A DNA stretch of 47,801 nt, from positions 1 to 47,801 of the forward strand of contig NZ_JANSUY010000030.1 in NCBI RefSeq assembly GCF_024741135.1. The letters are read 5' to 3'. Below are positions 1 through 8,227 of the stretch, one piece after another; position 1 is the stretch's first letter; the number at the start of each line of letters is the position of its first letter. The translations under genes and the position numbers were made by a program. The stretch is from Aquiflexum gelatinilyticum (GTDB lineage Bacteria; Bacteroidota; Bacteroidia; Cytophagales; Cyclobacteriaceae). Under the pieces are notes generated by a model. The model ran no database searches. It had not been told where the DNA came from and was given only the letters and a program-made list of their open reading frames with translations.

Positions 1-135
1 ATTTTTTAGTAAAAGTCACCAACTATTTTTGACCACATTACCTTTTTCCCTGAATTTTTTTTCCGTCTCAATAAGTACCGCAAAATCTTATTTGAAGGTT
101 ATTGAGATTTCATTTTTGTCCGATAAATATTCAGA

Positions 136-750
136 TCAGAATATCAAGCCCCATTTAAGAACAAAGCTGTTGAATACATATTCTTCTTTGCGTACCGAAA
201 TGAATCCCGGTGGGATAGAGGCATCTCTAAAAGATGAAAATCCAATTTCTTTTGATCCCTCATAAAAGTTTGCTTCCTGTCTTTTGTATCCAATACTCAA
301 AACCGAAGAATGCTTCCCTTTTTTTGAGTTGCGTCGGATTCCTATGCTGGGGTTCAAAAACAAACCTCCTTCATACCAGGATTCTGTCCATTCTGTTTCC
401 ACTTTTTTTTCCAACATGGTTGAGGCAGCCCCCAAATCCATTCCCGCAAATAAGGTATGCCTCTTGCCTTTGTCCAAAAAACCACGCCAACCCAAACCGA
501 TTGGCATCAAGGTAAAATTTGGATAGGTGTCTACTCCCACCAAAAATCCCGTGGCATGGTATTTATTGATCCACACACCATTCAATGTTTGGAATGAAAA
601 ATTTACTCTTTCAGTATATCCTTCAAAATCTGTCTTTACTTGTCCAATGGATAATCCAAGATCTGTTTGATTGAAAAAAGTCTTTTCTTGGGAATATGTT
701 TTTCCCAAAAATGAAAAAAGGATCAAAATTAGAAACAGTATTTTCTTCAT
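136..750 (-). CDS. Small secreted outer-membrane barrel-like protein, function unknown
   Basis: A 204-residue protein that I do not recognise as a named family. Residues 1-20 form a clear signal peptide (Lys-Lys, a hydrophobic run, then cleavage near TYSQ), so it is exported. The mature part consists of short alternating hydrophobic/polar stretches with many Gly, Tyr, Phe and Trp, and ends in Phe (WGLIF), as transmembrane beta-barrels of the outer membrane usually do. An outer-membrane barrel of about 8 strands is an inference from this pattern. It is the last gene of a minus-strand series running from htrA through an LVIVD lipoprotein; the gap to the lipoprotein gene is 47 bases, so co-transcription is possible. 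Nothing recognisable lies in the 135 bases downstream. The reading frame is certain, the role is not. Confidence 0.8.
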   Translation of the reverse strand: MKKILFLILILFSFLGKTYSQEKTFFNQTDLGLSIGQVKTDFEGYTERVNFSFQTLNGVWINKYHATGFLVGVDTYPNFTLMPIGLGWRGFLDKGKRHTLFAGMDLGAASTMLEKKVETEWTESWYEGGLFLNPSIGIRRNSKKGKHSSVLSIGYKRQEANFYEGSKEIGFSSFRDASIPPGFISVRKEEYVFNSFVLKWGLIF

Positions 751-797
751 CGTCTAGTTTTTGAAAGGACATCTAACTCTTGAAGGGTTTTTTGAAA

Positions 798-2075
798 TCA
801 AACAATTACAGGATTTTTGACCTGAATGCAGCTCAATGGTTTGAGAACTGAGGGGGTTGAATAATCAAACTGACAGACTCCGTCAGGACCGATCACAATC
901 AGAGATTTTGGACCGGGGATGATGTCTACCGATTTCATGGATTTCAAAAATTCCAATTGGTTTTTGTCTATATTCATGACGTCCGCAACTTTGAAGCTTT
1001 TGAGTCCGTGCTCCCCTTCTGCGATATAAAGAAAATCCCCTGCAAGGCCCAAACCGTGAGGATTCAGCATTTCATAGGCTTTCAATAACTTTGGATTGTA
1101 AGGGTCTTTGATGTCCAATACCTGTAGTTCATTGACACCTTGTCTGCAAAATTGACCATTGCGGAGCGTCACAAAGGCATAATCTTCGTTGACAACTACA
1201 GGGTCACAGGCAGTGAAATGTGAATACTCAGCCATTTTCTTTGGGTCTGAAGGAACCCTTGCATCATAGATATGCATTCCTGTATTGGAACCGATGAAAA
1301 GTTTTTCCTGAAAAGGGAAAATGGTTTCGATTCCCCAACCTAGGTCAATATTTTTGATAAAAACAGGCTCATCTTCTTTGTTGACATCAAAGACTCTAAG
1401 ACTATATTCATCCACAGCATACAAGTGTCCGCTCATCAATGTGAACCTTGCCATTGAGCCTCCTTGACCATAGCTTTGACCTCCGCCTTTGCTACCGGCA
1501 TCATTCGCCATTGCCAAAAACTCAGGACGGCCCCACCATCCTCCCCAACCCCACATCATATCAGATTCACTTGTCAGGACTGTATCTTTCCAAGTGATGA
1601 TTTGTCCCGTATCAAAATTGCTATACATGTTTTTAAAAACATCTTCTTCCCTATCTACCATTTTGATACTCCTGACATCGCTGATATCAAAAGAAAGCAG
1701 GTCAACGTAATTGTCTGCATATAGGATTTCGCTATTGACAGCCAGGTCCACATTACCAGGGATGTTGATAAAATTGATGTTTTTTGGAGATGCAGGGTTT
1801 GAATTATCCAGAATGTGGATTCCCTTCTGTGGCTCATTGATAAAAAGGTAATCCCCATAAATGTAGATTTTTCCTGGGTTGTCCAGTTCCTTTCCCGGTT
1901 CGATGATGATGTCGGCTTGCCTTACTGTACTCATTTCCAGATAAACCGGATAGGATGTTTTGTAGGTGTAGGTGTTGGTGACCTCATCATGGCAGGAAGG
2001 TAAAACCAAAAACATCATGAACGCCAAAACCAAGTGCAGGTTTTTTCCGATAGTGGGGTTACTCTTATTTTTCAT
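798..2075 (-). CDS. LVIVD-repeat beta-propeller lipoprotein
   Basis: A 425-residue lipoprotein. The N-terminus has a signal sequence ending in a lipobox (LPSC, Cys28), so the mature protein is lipid anchored. Acidic residues directly after the Cys (HDE) loosely resemble the surface-export signal of Bacteroidota lipoproteins. The rest contains repeats of the LVIVD kind: a short strand, YL/YV, then 'I.D..NP..P' (for example LQVLDIKDPYNPKLLKAY and MHIYDARVPSDPKKMAEY), spread over residues 70-400. In this family such repeats are taken to form a beta-propeller, with no known catalytic activity. A Trp/Gly-rich insert (WGWGGWWGRP, near residue 175) interrupts the repeats. The gene lies between an orphan HI0074-like gene and a small barrel protein on the same strand. 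A role as a surface binding protein is inference. Confidence 0.85.
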   Translation of the reverse strand: MKNKSNPTIGKNLHLVLAFMMFLVLPSCHDEVTNTYTYKTSYPVYLEMSTVRQADIIIEPGKELDNPGKIYIYGDYLFINEPQKGIHILDNSNPASPKNINFINIPGNVDLAVNSEILYADNYVDLLSFDISDVRSIKMVDREEDVFKNMYSNFDTGQIITWKDTVLTSESDMMWGWGGWWGRPEFLAMANDAGSKGGGQSYGQGGSMARFTLMSGHLYAVDEYSLRVFDVNKEDEPVFIKNIDLGWGIETIFPFQEKLFIGSNTGMHIYDARVPSDPKKMAEYSHFTACDPVVVNEDYAFVTLRNGQFCRQGVNELQVLDIKDPYNPKLLKAYEMLNPHGLGLAGDFLYIAEGEHGLKSFKVADVMNIDKNQLEFLKSMKSVDIIPGPKSLIVIGPDGVCQFDYSTPSVLKPLSCIQVKNPVIV

Positions 2076-2265
2076 GGTAGTTTGGAAAATAGGTTAATTG
2101 ATAAATAATCAGCTCAAAAGGCCATATCTCCTTGACGGTTATTTTGGCTTTTGTGCTACAGGGACAATAAAAAAATGTGAGAACTTCCGGTAAAAGTTTT
2201 TAGCTAGGTTATCATCTAATTTACCCAACCAATATTTTGTAGCTAGCCTGACATTTACTTCTAAC

Positions 2266-2682
2266 TTAATCCAGCTTGTTTTTGAGCTTTCTTTCAAAAT
2301 TTTCCAAAAGCTTGATATATGTCTTGGCTATGTTTTCGGCAAATTCACCTTGGAAATCTTCTGTATAAAGCGGGTTGAATTTGATCCTTTCTATGATCAT
2401 TTCCAGCCAACCTTTACCGTCGTCAATCAGTTCTTCATTAAAAGCCTCAACAGTTGCATCCCGTGAACCTGAAAATGGCTGAATCCGACCTTGTTTTTTG
2501 AAATATTCCGCAATGGTTTTTAATGCCAATTCATGGGTAAGCTCAAATGTCCGGATCACCCTTTTTTGGTTTTTAGGTTCATTCGGAGCGGTTTTATAAA
2601 GCTTGACAACGTCCTGTAGCTCATTTAGAGCATCCTTATAGTCTTCAAAACACTTTTCGCAGGAGGGAGGAGCTATTTTCAT
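2266..2682 (-). CDS. HI0074-family nucleotidyltransferase-substrate-binding (HEPN-like) protein, orphan
   Basis: A 138-residue helical protein resembling the HI0074 family, the substrate-binding or HEPN-like partner of small MNT-type nucleotidyltransferases (the HI0073/HI0074 pair). Seen in the sequence: the central 'FELTHELALKTIAEYF' block followed by 'GSRDATVEAF', which are hallmarks of the family. Two features are odd. First, no nucleotidyltransferase gene lies next to it: upstream is htrA (71-base gap) and downstream an LVIVD lipoprotein. Second, where the family has an R-x4-H-x-Y motif this protein reads RIKFNPLY, so the usual His is Pro. The N-terminus carries a Cys-x-x-Cys pair (residues 9 and 12). 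An MNT partner may be encoded elsewhere, or the protein may have a partner-independent role. Family assignment is likely; its activity is unknown. Confidence 0.75.
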   Translation of the reverse strand: MKIAPPSCEKCFEDYKDALNELQDVVKLYKTAPNEPKNQKRVIRTFELTHELALKTIAEYFKKQGRIQPFSGSRDATVEAFNEELIDDGKGWLEMIIERIKFNPLYTEDFQGEFAENIAKTYIKLLENFERKLKNKLD

Positions 2683-2753
2683 AAGTAGTGGTGTCTATTT
2701 TGGAGTACAATTCATCTTGAAGATGTGGATTGCAAAACCTTAATTTAGGAAAA

Positions 2754-4199
2754 TTATCTCACATTATAGGACTGCATAAAGGGTTGTCCGCTTGGGGTGA
2801 TTCCCTCCAGCCTTAATCTGCCACTGAATTTTTCAAGATATTGGCCTACTTCATCAGGATTTTTGGCGGGTTCTCCATTGATCATGGTGATCACAAAACC
2901 ATTGTTTAATCCCAGATCCCTCAAATATCCCCTTGTCATTGAAGTAATTTTGATGCCATAGTTGATTCCGAATTTATCTTTTTCTATGGTATTGACAGTC
3001 TCAAGTTTCGCCCCAAGCAAATTGGAAGTGTAATATTCCCTTTTGATCACTCCGGTAGTTCCCTCCAGATTTTGGAGAGTAAGTGTAGCACTCTTGAGTT
3101 CAGTGCCTCTTTTAAATTGGACACGGACTTTATCGCCTGGTTTATAATAGGACAATACTTCCTCAAAACTTCCTTTTCCTGTAATGTCAATATTTTCTAT
3201 CCAAGTCAGGACGTCATTTTTTTGCATTCCTGCTTTTTCTGCAGCACCTTCCCGTACTACGTGTGTTATGATAACCCCATCCAATGAAGGTAATTTCATA
3301 TCTTCAGCGAGTTCGGGAGTGATTTCAACTACTTCAAGTCCGGGAATGGCTTTCTGGACTTCACCGTATTTGATCAGGTCATTGGCGATTTTCATGGCAA
3401 TATCTACCGGCACTGCAAATCCATATCCTGTATAAGAACCTGTTCTGGAAAGGATCGCGGTGTTGATCCCAACCAATTCCCCATTAATATTGACCAGAGC
3501 ACCGCCAGAATTACCGGGATTGATCGGGGCATCGGTTTGGATAAAGGACTCCAAAGGAAATTCACCGCCCAAAATATTGATCTGTCTTTCTTTGGCTGAG
3601 ACAATTCCCGCTGTTACGGTGGATGTCAGATTGAAAGGATTTCCTACGGCAATTACCCATTCCCCAATTTTTAAGCTACGGCTTGTCCCCAATTGGATGG
3701 CAGGAAGATTGGCCGCCTCAATTTTCAATACTGCAATGTCAGTATTCTTGTCCGTCCCGATCAATTTGGCAGGGTAGGTTCTTTTTTGATGGACGATTTC
3801 TATGGTTTCTGCACGGTCGATGACGTGGTTGTTGGTGATGATGTAGCCGTCAGCACTGATGATCACTCCCGAACCGGTGCTTACCCTTTGGGTTGGTTCG
3901 GTTCCAAAAAAATAGTCAAACATGCTGTAACGTCTTTGGTCCGTTCCCGAAAAATTCTTAATAAAAACGACTGATGGGGTGCTTTTCTCCGAAGCCTCTA
4001 CAAATGATATCGGGGCATTAGTACTTGGCAAAGGCTGTGAATTATAATTGACATTATAATTTGGAATACCTGGAAATTCATTCGTTCCATTTTGTGGAAT
4101 TTTTTCATTTGGGCCAAATTCCTGAAAGGCCCAAGCCCCTAACAAACCTGCTGAAAAGGCCAAAAGAATTGTCTTCGCATTTTTTATCATATTTGCCAT
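2754..4199 (-). CDS. HtrA/DegP-type periplasmic serine protease
   Basis: A 481-residue trypsin-like protease of the HtrA (Do/DegQ) family, which degrades or holds misfolded proteins in the periplasm. An N-terminal hydrophobic segment (residues 9-25) acts as a signal or anchor. The catalytic triad is visible as His125 (TNNHVID), Asp154 (NTDIAVLKI) and Ser231 (GNSGG). A PDZ domain follows (about residues 285-380, with the ligand loop near LPSLDGVIITHV) and a second, more divergent PDZ-like region fills residues 390-480. The length matches DegP/DegQ. The start at 4199 leaves a normal signal anchor. It is transcribed away from dxr-rseP, so two envelope-stress proteases (HtrA and RseP) sit back to back. 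I saw no clear sigma-E-type or Bacteroidota consensus promoter in the 180-base gap upstream. Confidence 0.95.
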   Translation of the reverse strand: MANMIKNAKTILLAFSAGLLGAWAFQEFGPNEKIPQNGTNEFPGIPNYNVNYNSQPLPSTNAPISFVEASEKSTPSVVFIKNFSGTDQRRYSMFDYFFGTEPTQRVSTGSGVIISADGYIITNNHVIDRAETIEIVHQKRTYPAKLIGTDKNTDIAVLKIEAANLPAIQLGTSRSLKIGEWVIAVGNPFNLTSTVTAGIVSAKERQINILGGEFPLESFIQTDAPINPGNSGGALVNINGELVGINTAILSRTGSYTGYGFAVPVDIAMKIANDLIKYGEVQKAIPGLEVVEITPELAEDMKLPSLDGVIITHVVREGAAEKAGMQKNDVLTWIENIDITGKGSFEEVLSYYKPGDKVRVQFKRGTELKSATLTLQNLEGTTGVIKREYYTSNLLGAKLETVNTIEKDKFGINYGIKITSMTRGYLRDLGLNNGFVITMINGEPAKNPDEVGQYLEKFSGRLRLEGITPSGQPFMQSYNVR

Positions 4200-4382
4200 A
4201 ACGAATTACTCAAAATTTGGGTTAGTCCTTTTGTAGTACTGTTAGATGTATACACCGATTTATGTGCCAAAATTACCCCTTTTCAAAAAGACTGAAAAAT
4301 TTGGAGGAAAAGTCCATTAACCTTGTAATTTTGTCATGTCTTAAAGGGAATTTATCAGACAGATAGACTTTGTCCCTTGATC

Positions 4383-5564
4383 ATGCAAATTGAATTAATG
4401 TCAGGAAAAAAGAATGTAGCCATCCTTGGCTCGACAGGGAGCATAGGAACCCAGACCCTCGAGGTCATCAGATCTCATACCGAAAAATTTCAAGTTGAAG
4501 TCCTGACTGCCCAAAATAACGCTGATTTATTGATCAATCAGGCCATTGAGTTTCAGCCCAATTGTGTGGTGATTTCCAATGAAGCACTTTACGAAAAGGT
4601 AAGGGATAGTTTACTTCCTTTGGGGATCAAAGTTTTTGCAGGGGAAAAAGCCTTAGCAGATGTGGTTACTATGGAATCTATAGATATCGTTTTGACAGCT
4701 CTTGTCGGATATTCGGGACTGATTCCTACCATGAAAGCAATTGAGGCCGGAAAAGCGATTGCCCTAGCCAATAAAGAAACCTTAGTGGTTGCTGGTGAAT
4801 TGGTTACCAAATTGGCCCGTGAAAAAGGAGTGAATATTTATCCTGTTGATTCAGAACATTCTGCGATTTTTCAATGTTTGGTAGGAGAGTTTCACAACCC
4901 TATTGAGAAAATCATACTTACTGCCTCAGGAGGTCCTTTCAGAGGAAAAGACCGATCTTATTTGGAAACAGTGACCAAGGCCCAAGCCCTCAAACATCCC
5001 AATTGGGACATGGGAGCAAAAATTACCATAGATTCTGCTTCACTGATGAACAAAGGTCTGGAAGTAATCGAAGCCAAATGGTTGTTTGGGTTGTCCAAAG
5101 ATCAGATTGAAGTGGTTGTTCATCCCCAATCCATTATCCATTCTTTGATTCAATTTGAAGACGGGAGTATCAAAGCACAACTTGGATTGCCTGATATGCG
5201 TATTCCTATTCAGTTTGCTTTGAGTTACCCTGATAGGTTAAAGGCAGACTTTCCGAGGTTTGATTTTGCCAAATACCCAAACTTGACTTTCGAACAACCT
5301 GATATCCAAACATTCCGTAATTTGGGTTTGGCTTTTGAAGCACTTGAAAGAGGAGGAAATGCACCTTGTATTTTAAATGCCGCCAATGAAATCGTTGTGG
5401 CTGCATTTTTGAGGGAGGAAATCGGATTTCTTGAAATGTCGGACATTATTGCCGAGACCTTGGTAAAAGCTGATTTCGTTAAAAAACCAACATTGGAAGA
5501 TTATGTAAATACGGACAAAATGTCTCGTATCATCACAGAAGAATTTATAAAGAGTAAAGTATAA
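4383..5564 (+). CDS. dxr: 1-deoxy-D-xylulose 5-phosphate reductoisomerase
   Basis: Converts 1-deoxy-D-xylulose 5-phosphate to 2-C-methyl-D-erythritol 4-phosphate with NADPH, the first committed step of the non-mevalonate isoprenoid pathway. Clear family motifs: the NADPH-binding GSTGSIG near the N-terminus, the metal and substrate region SEHSAIFQCL, TASGGPFR, the block ASLMNKGLEVIEAKWLF and HPQSIIHSLIQFEDGS. The length (about 390 residues) is normal. The start is uncertain: ATG 4383 is used here, ATG 4398 gives the more family-like beginning MSGKKNVAILGS, and an in-frame TTG at 4377 is less likely. A sequence close to a -7 element (TAGACTTTG, one base too long) lies just upstream. Its stop codon overlaps the rseP start by one base (TAATG), implying translational coupling, an arrangement common in Bacteroidota. 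Confidence 0.96.
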   Translation: MQIELMSGKKNVAILGSTGSIGTQTLEVIRSHTEKFQVEVLTAQNNADLLINQAIEFQPNCVVISNEALYEKVRDSLLPLGIKVFAGEKALADVVTMESIDIVLTALVGYSGLIPTMKAIEAGKAIALANKETLVVAGELVTKLAREKGVNIYPVDSEHSAIFQCLVGEFHNPIEKIILTASGGPFRGKDRSYLETVTKAQALKHPNWDMGAKITIDSASLMNKGLEVIEAKWLFGLSKDQIEVVVHPQSIIHSLIQFEDGSIKAQLGLPDMRIPIQFALSYPDRLKADFPRFDFAKYPNLTFEQPDIQTFRNLGLAFEALERGGNAPCILNAANEIVVAAFLREEIGFLEMSDIIAETLVKADFVKKPTLEDYVNTDKMSRIITEEFIKSKV

Positions 5565-6883
5565 TGGATACACTGATTATGGTAGCCCAATTAATTTTGG
5601 GTTTGTCAATTTTAGTAGGCCTGCATGAGTTAGGCCACTTGCTTACCGCCAAAATGTTTGGGATGCGTGTGGAGAAATTCTCCATTGGATTTCCTCCAAA
5701 AATCATCGGCTTCCAATGGGGTGAAACAGAATATTCCATAGGAGCGATTCCTTTGGGAGGTTTTGTCAAAATCTCCGGTATGGTCGATGAATCCATGGAT
5801 ACAGAAATGCTATCTTCCGAACCCCAACCTTGGGAATTCAGATCAAAACCGGCTTGGCAGAGATTGATTGTAATGCTTGGGGGTATCATTGTCAATGTGA
5901 TTACGGGTATCATAATTTTTGTGGTTTTGGTACACCAAAGAGGAGAAACTTATTATTCGCGCGACCAAGTCATTCAGAATGGAATAGTTGCTCTTGAAAT
6001 AGGACAACAGATTGGTTTTCAGGATGGGGACAAAATTCTTGATATCAATGGCTTACCGTACGAAAGCATCAATGAACTGAGTGGGGGAGAGGCTTTATTG
6101 AGCAGTGGAGGTTTTTATACAGTGGATAGAGGAGGAGAAATTCTGAAAATCGAAATCCCAAGAGGGTTTATCAATTCCTTTAACAGTGAGCAGGCCATGG
6201 CCAGCTTCATCAATATCAGGATTCCTTTTGAGGTCAAAGAAGTAAGTCCAAATTCTTCAGCAGAGAAAATAGGCTTGAAAGCCGGGGATAAGATAGTAGG
6301 AGTAAACGGTTCTCAGATTGCTTATTTCAATGAATTGCAAAGCTCTCTTGCAGATCTAAAGGGAAAAGAAGCCACTTTGGTGGTTGAAAGAAACGGTGAA
6401 ACCTTAGAAAAAACAGCCCAAATATCAGATGAAGGAACAATCGGTATTGCGGTGAATCCTTTATTGGAACCTGTTGTCAAAAAATATGGTATTGCGGAGT
6501 CTATCACCAAAGGAACTCAGCGGGCATTTGGAGTAGTTATTGTCAACGCAAAGGCTCTTGGAAAAATGTTTACCGGAGAGGTGTCAGCCAAGAATGTAAG
6601 CGGTCCGATAGGTATGGCAAAAATCTATGGCAACAGTTGGGATTGGGTTAAATTTTGGAGTATCACCGGTTTGATCTCCATGATTTTGGCATTTATGAAC
6701 CTCCTTCCTATTCCCGCACTCGATGGTGGACATGTTATGTTTCTACTTTATGAGATGGTTTCAGGTCAGGCGCCTTCCGATAAGTTTTTGGAAAATGCAC
6801 AAAAAGTTGGGATGGTTTTACTCCTAGCCTTGATGGTTTTTGCGATTGGGAATGACATCCTGAAATTATTTACAGGGCCTTAA
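5564..6883 (+). CDS. rseP: RseP-type site-2 intramembrane metalloprotease (M50)
   Basis: A 439-residue zinc metalloprotease that cleaves transmembrane substrates such as anti-sigma factors, within the inner membrane. The first transmembrane segment carries the HExxH zinc site (His21-Glu22-His25 in LHELGHLL). The C-terminal segment carries the third ligand motif in LLPIPALDGGHVMFLL. Between them lie two PDZ-like domains (about residues 115-200 and 205-290), the second ending before VKKYGIAESI. A final hydrophobic segment (MVLLLALMVFAIGNDIL) completes the topology. The start is fixed by the one-base overlap with dxr. A strong terminator follows at 6907. The substrate anti-sigma factor is not in this window. 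Confidence 0.95.
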   Translation: MDTLIMVAQLILGLSILVGLHELGHLLTAKMFGMRVEKFSIGFPPKIIGFQWGETEYSIGAIPLGGFVKISGMVDESMDTEMLSSEPQPWEFRSKPAWQRLIVMLGGIIVNVITGIIIFVVLVHQRGETYYSRDQVIQNGIVALEIGQQIGFQDGDKILDINGLPYESINELSGGEALLSSGGFYTVDRGGEILKIEIPRGFINSFNSEQAMASFINIRIPFEVKEVSPNSSAEKIGLKAGDKIVGVNGSQIAYFNELQSSLADLKGKEATLVVERNGETLEKTAQISDEGTIGIAVNPLLEPVVKKYGIAESITKGTQRAFGVVIVNAKALGKMFTGEVSAKNVSGPIGMAKIYGNSWDWVKFWSITGLISMILAFMNLLPIPALDGGHVMFLLYEMVSGQAPSDKFLENAQKVGMVLLLALMVFAIGNDILKLFTGP

Positions 6884-6906
6884 TTTGGTCAAAATCCAAG
6901 ATTTCA

Positions 6907-6941
6907 AAGGGGATGAAAATTTTTTTCATCCCCTTATTTTT
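6907..6941 (+). terminator. Intrinsic terminator after rseP
   Basis: A perfect 12-base stem (AAGGGGATGAAA pairing with TTTCATCCCCTT) around a 5-base A/T loop, followed by a T-rich run. It lies 23 bases after the rseP stop and ends the dxr-rseP unit. Confidence 0.85.
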
Positions 6942-6994
6942 TAATATTACTTTTTTGGGTATCATTGTTCGATTTAAAATTTGATCGCCCATTT

Positions 6995-8215
6995 ATGAAG
7001 ATATTTGCCGCCATTATTTTGGTTTCGACATTGCATTTTTTTGTTTTTTCCCATTTTGCCACAGCACAGTCAGATGATTACATCATCCTAAAAGACGGCT
7101 CCAAAGTTTATGGTAAAATCGAAAAGAAGTTTGACTATGAATCTTATGATAAAATCCGTTTTTCAAAACCGGGTGAAAAACCCAAAACCCTTTTTCCAAG
7201 TGATATTGGTGGATTCGGGTTTGAAAACGGATGGCAATATTTGGTAAAAAAATTAGCCGAGGAAAAAGAACCTGAATTCGTTCAGGTTTTGATTTCAGGT
7301 AAGTTAACCTTATTGAGAAGCCAGAATATTTTTTACATAGACAACGGCACAGATATCATAGAATTGGTAGCCCACTACGAGGAGGAATCAATAAATGGCA
7401 GGGAGTTCAGTGACTTCAAGAGACCATATATCGCTACCCTGAATATGTTGATGGCGGGAAATTGCACCAATGAATTGTATCAGGATATCTTCAATTTAAA
7501 ATATGAAGAATATGGTTTTATTTCAGTTTTGTCAAAATATCACCTTTGCGAAAATCTGCCTTTTGAGCTCCATTTCAAGAAAGAACCATTTACCAGGATT
7601 TCTCCTGTGATTTCTGCAGGGATGTCTTCTATAGTGCTCACCCCATCTACTATTAGCGGAAACAGAAAAGATGCTTTTGAGACCAGTATTTTTCCCATTT
7701 TTCAGATAGGTGTCAAAGCACATCAGTTTAGAAAATGGCCAAGGTTGTCTATGGATGTTTCTATTGCTTATCTCAGGCAGGACAATACAGTCCTTTCAGA
7801 ATATGTTTCTACCGAGCAATACATGACAGCTACCGAGAATTATGCTGCAAGCACCATCATGGTCCCTGTAACCATTAACTATACCTGGATCAGAATGGGG
7901 AATGTCGATTCCTATATCGGATTGGGGGTTGTGTCCAATTATAACAAGATCGAAAGTGAATTTTCCATCATTGACCAGACATTGAATTCAACCGGAATCA
8001 CCACCCTTTACGAAGAACCATTGACAGATATCAAAAGAAGGTTTGTCAGTCCTGTTGCAAAGCTTGGGAGTGTCATCAACTTAAGCAAAAAACTCGCTTT
8101 GATCGCAGAGTTTCAGATTACACAAAATTCCGAAGTGATGAGTGTAAGCCTTCCTTTCAATGTGGTAATCTATGACAGGATGGTCAGTTCCCTTCTTATT
8201 GGTTTACGTTTTTAA
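6995..8215 (+). CDS. Secreted outer-membrane barrel-like protein, paralog of the 10417 gene
   Basis: A 406-residue protein of unknown function. I chose ATG 6995 rather than an in-frame TTG at 6965 because it begins directly with a signal peptide (MKIFAAIILV..., cleavage near TAQS). The first 100 mature residues (DYIILKDGSKVYGKIEKK ... DIGGFGFENG) match the protein at 10417 block for block, so the two are paralogs. The C-terminal half (about 200-406) alternates hydrophobic and polar residues and ends in LLIGLRF, typical of an outer-membrane barrel. A Bacteroidota-type secreted barrel with a small N-terminal beta domain is my inference. It is followed by the lipoprotein gene at 8228 after 12 bases, so these two genes are probably one transcript. 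Confidence 0.85.
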   Translation: MKIFAAIILVSTLHFFVFSHFATAQSDDYIILKDGSKVYGKIEKKFDYESYDKIRFSKPGEKPKTLFPSDIGGFGFENGWQYLVKKLAEEKEPEFVQVLISGKLTLLRSQNIFYIDNGTDIIELVAHYEEESINGREFSDFKRPYIATLNMLMAGNCTNELYQDIFNLKYEEYGFISVLSKYHLCENLPFELHFKKEPFTRISPVISAGMSSIVLTPSTISGNRKDAFETSIFPIFQIGVKAHQFRKWPRLSMDVSIAYLRQDNTVLSEYVSTEQYMTATENYAASTIMVPVTINYTWIRMGNVDSYIGLGVVSNYNKIESEFSIIDQTLNSTGITTLYEEPLTDIKRRFVSPVAKLGSVINLSKKLALIAEFQITQNSEVMSVSLPFNVVIYDRMVSSLLIGLRF

Positions 8216-8227
8216 GTGGAGAAAATT

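Noticed and set aside
29-265. 78-codon frame at the left edge
   Set aside because: Mostly antisense to the 3' end of the secreted barrel gene at 136-750, which has a signal peptide and a barrel-type end; no supporting motif.
2076-2265. Remnant of a nucleotidyltransferase partner beside the HI0074-like gene
   Set aside because: The 190 bases contain no frame or motif (such as GSxxxG-DxD) that could be a decayed MNT domain.
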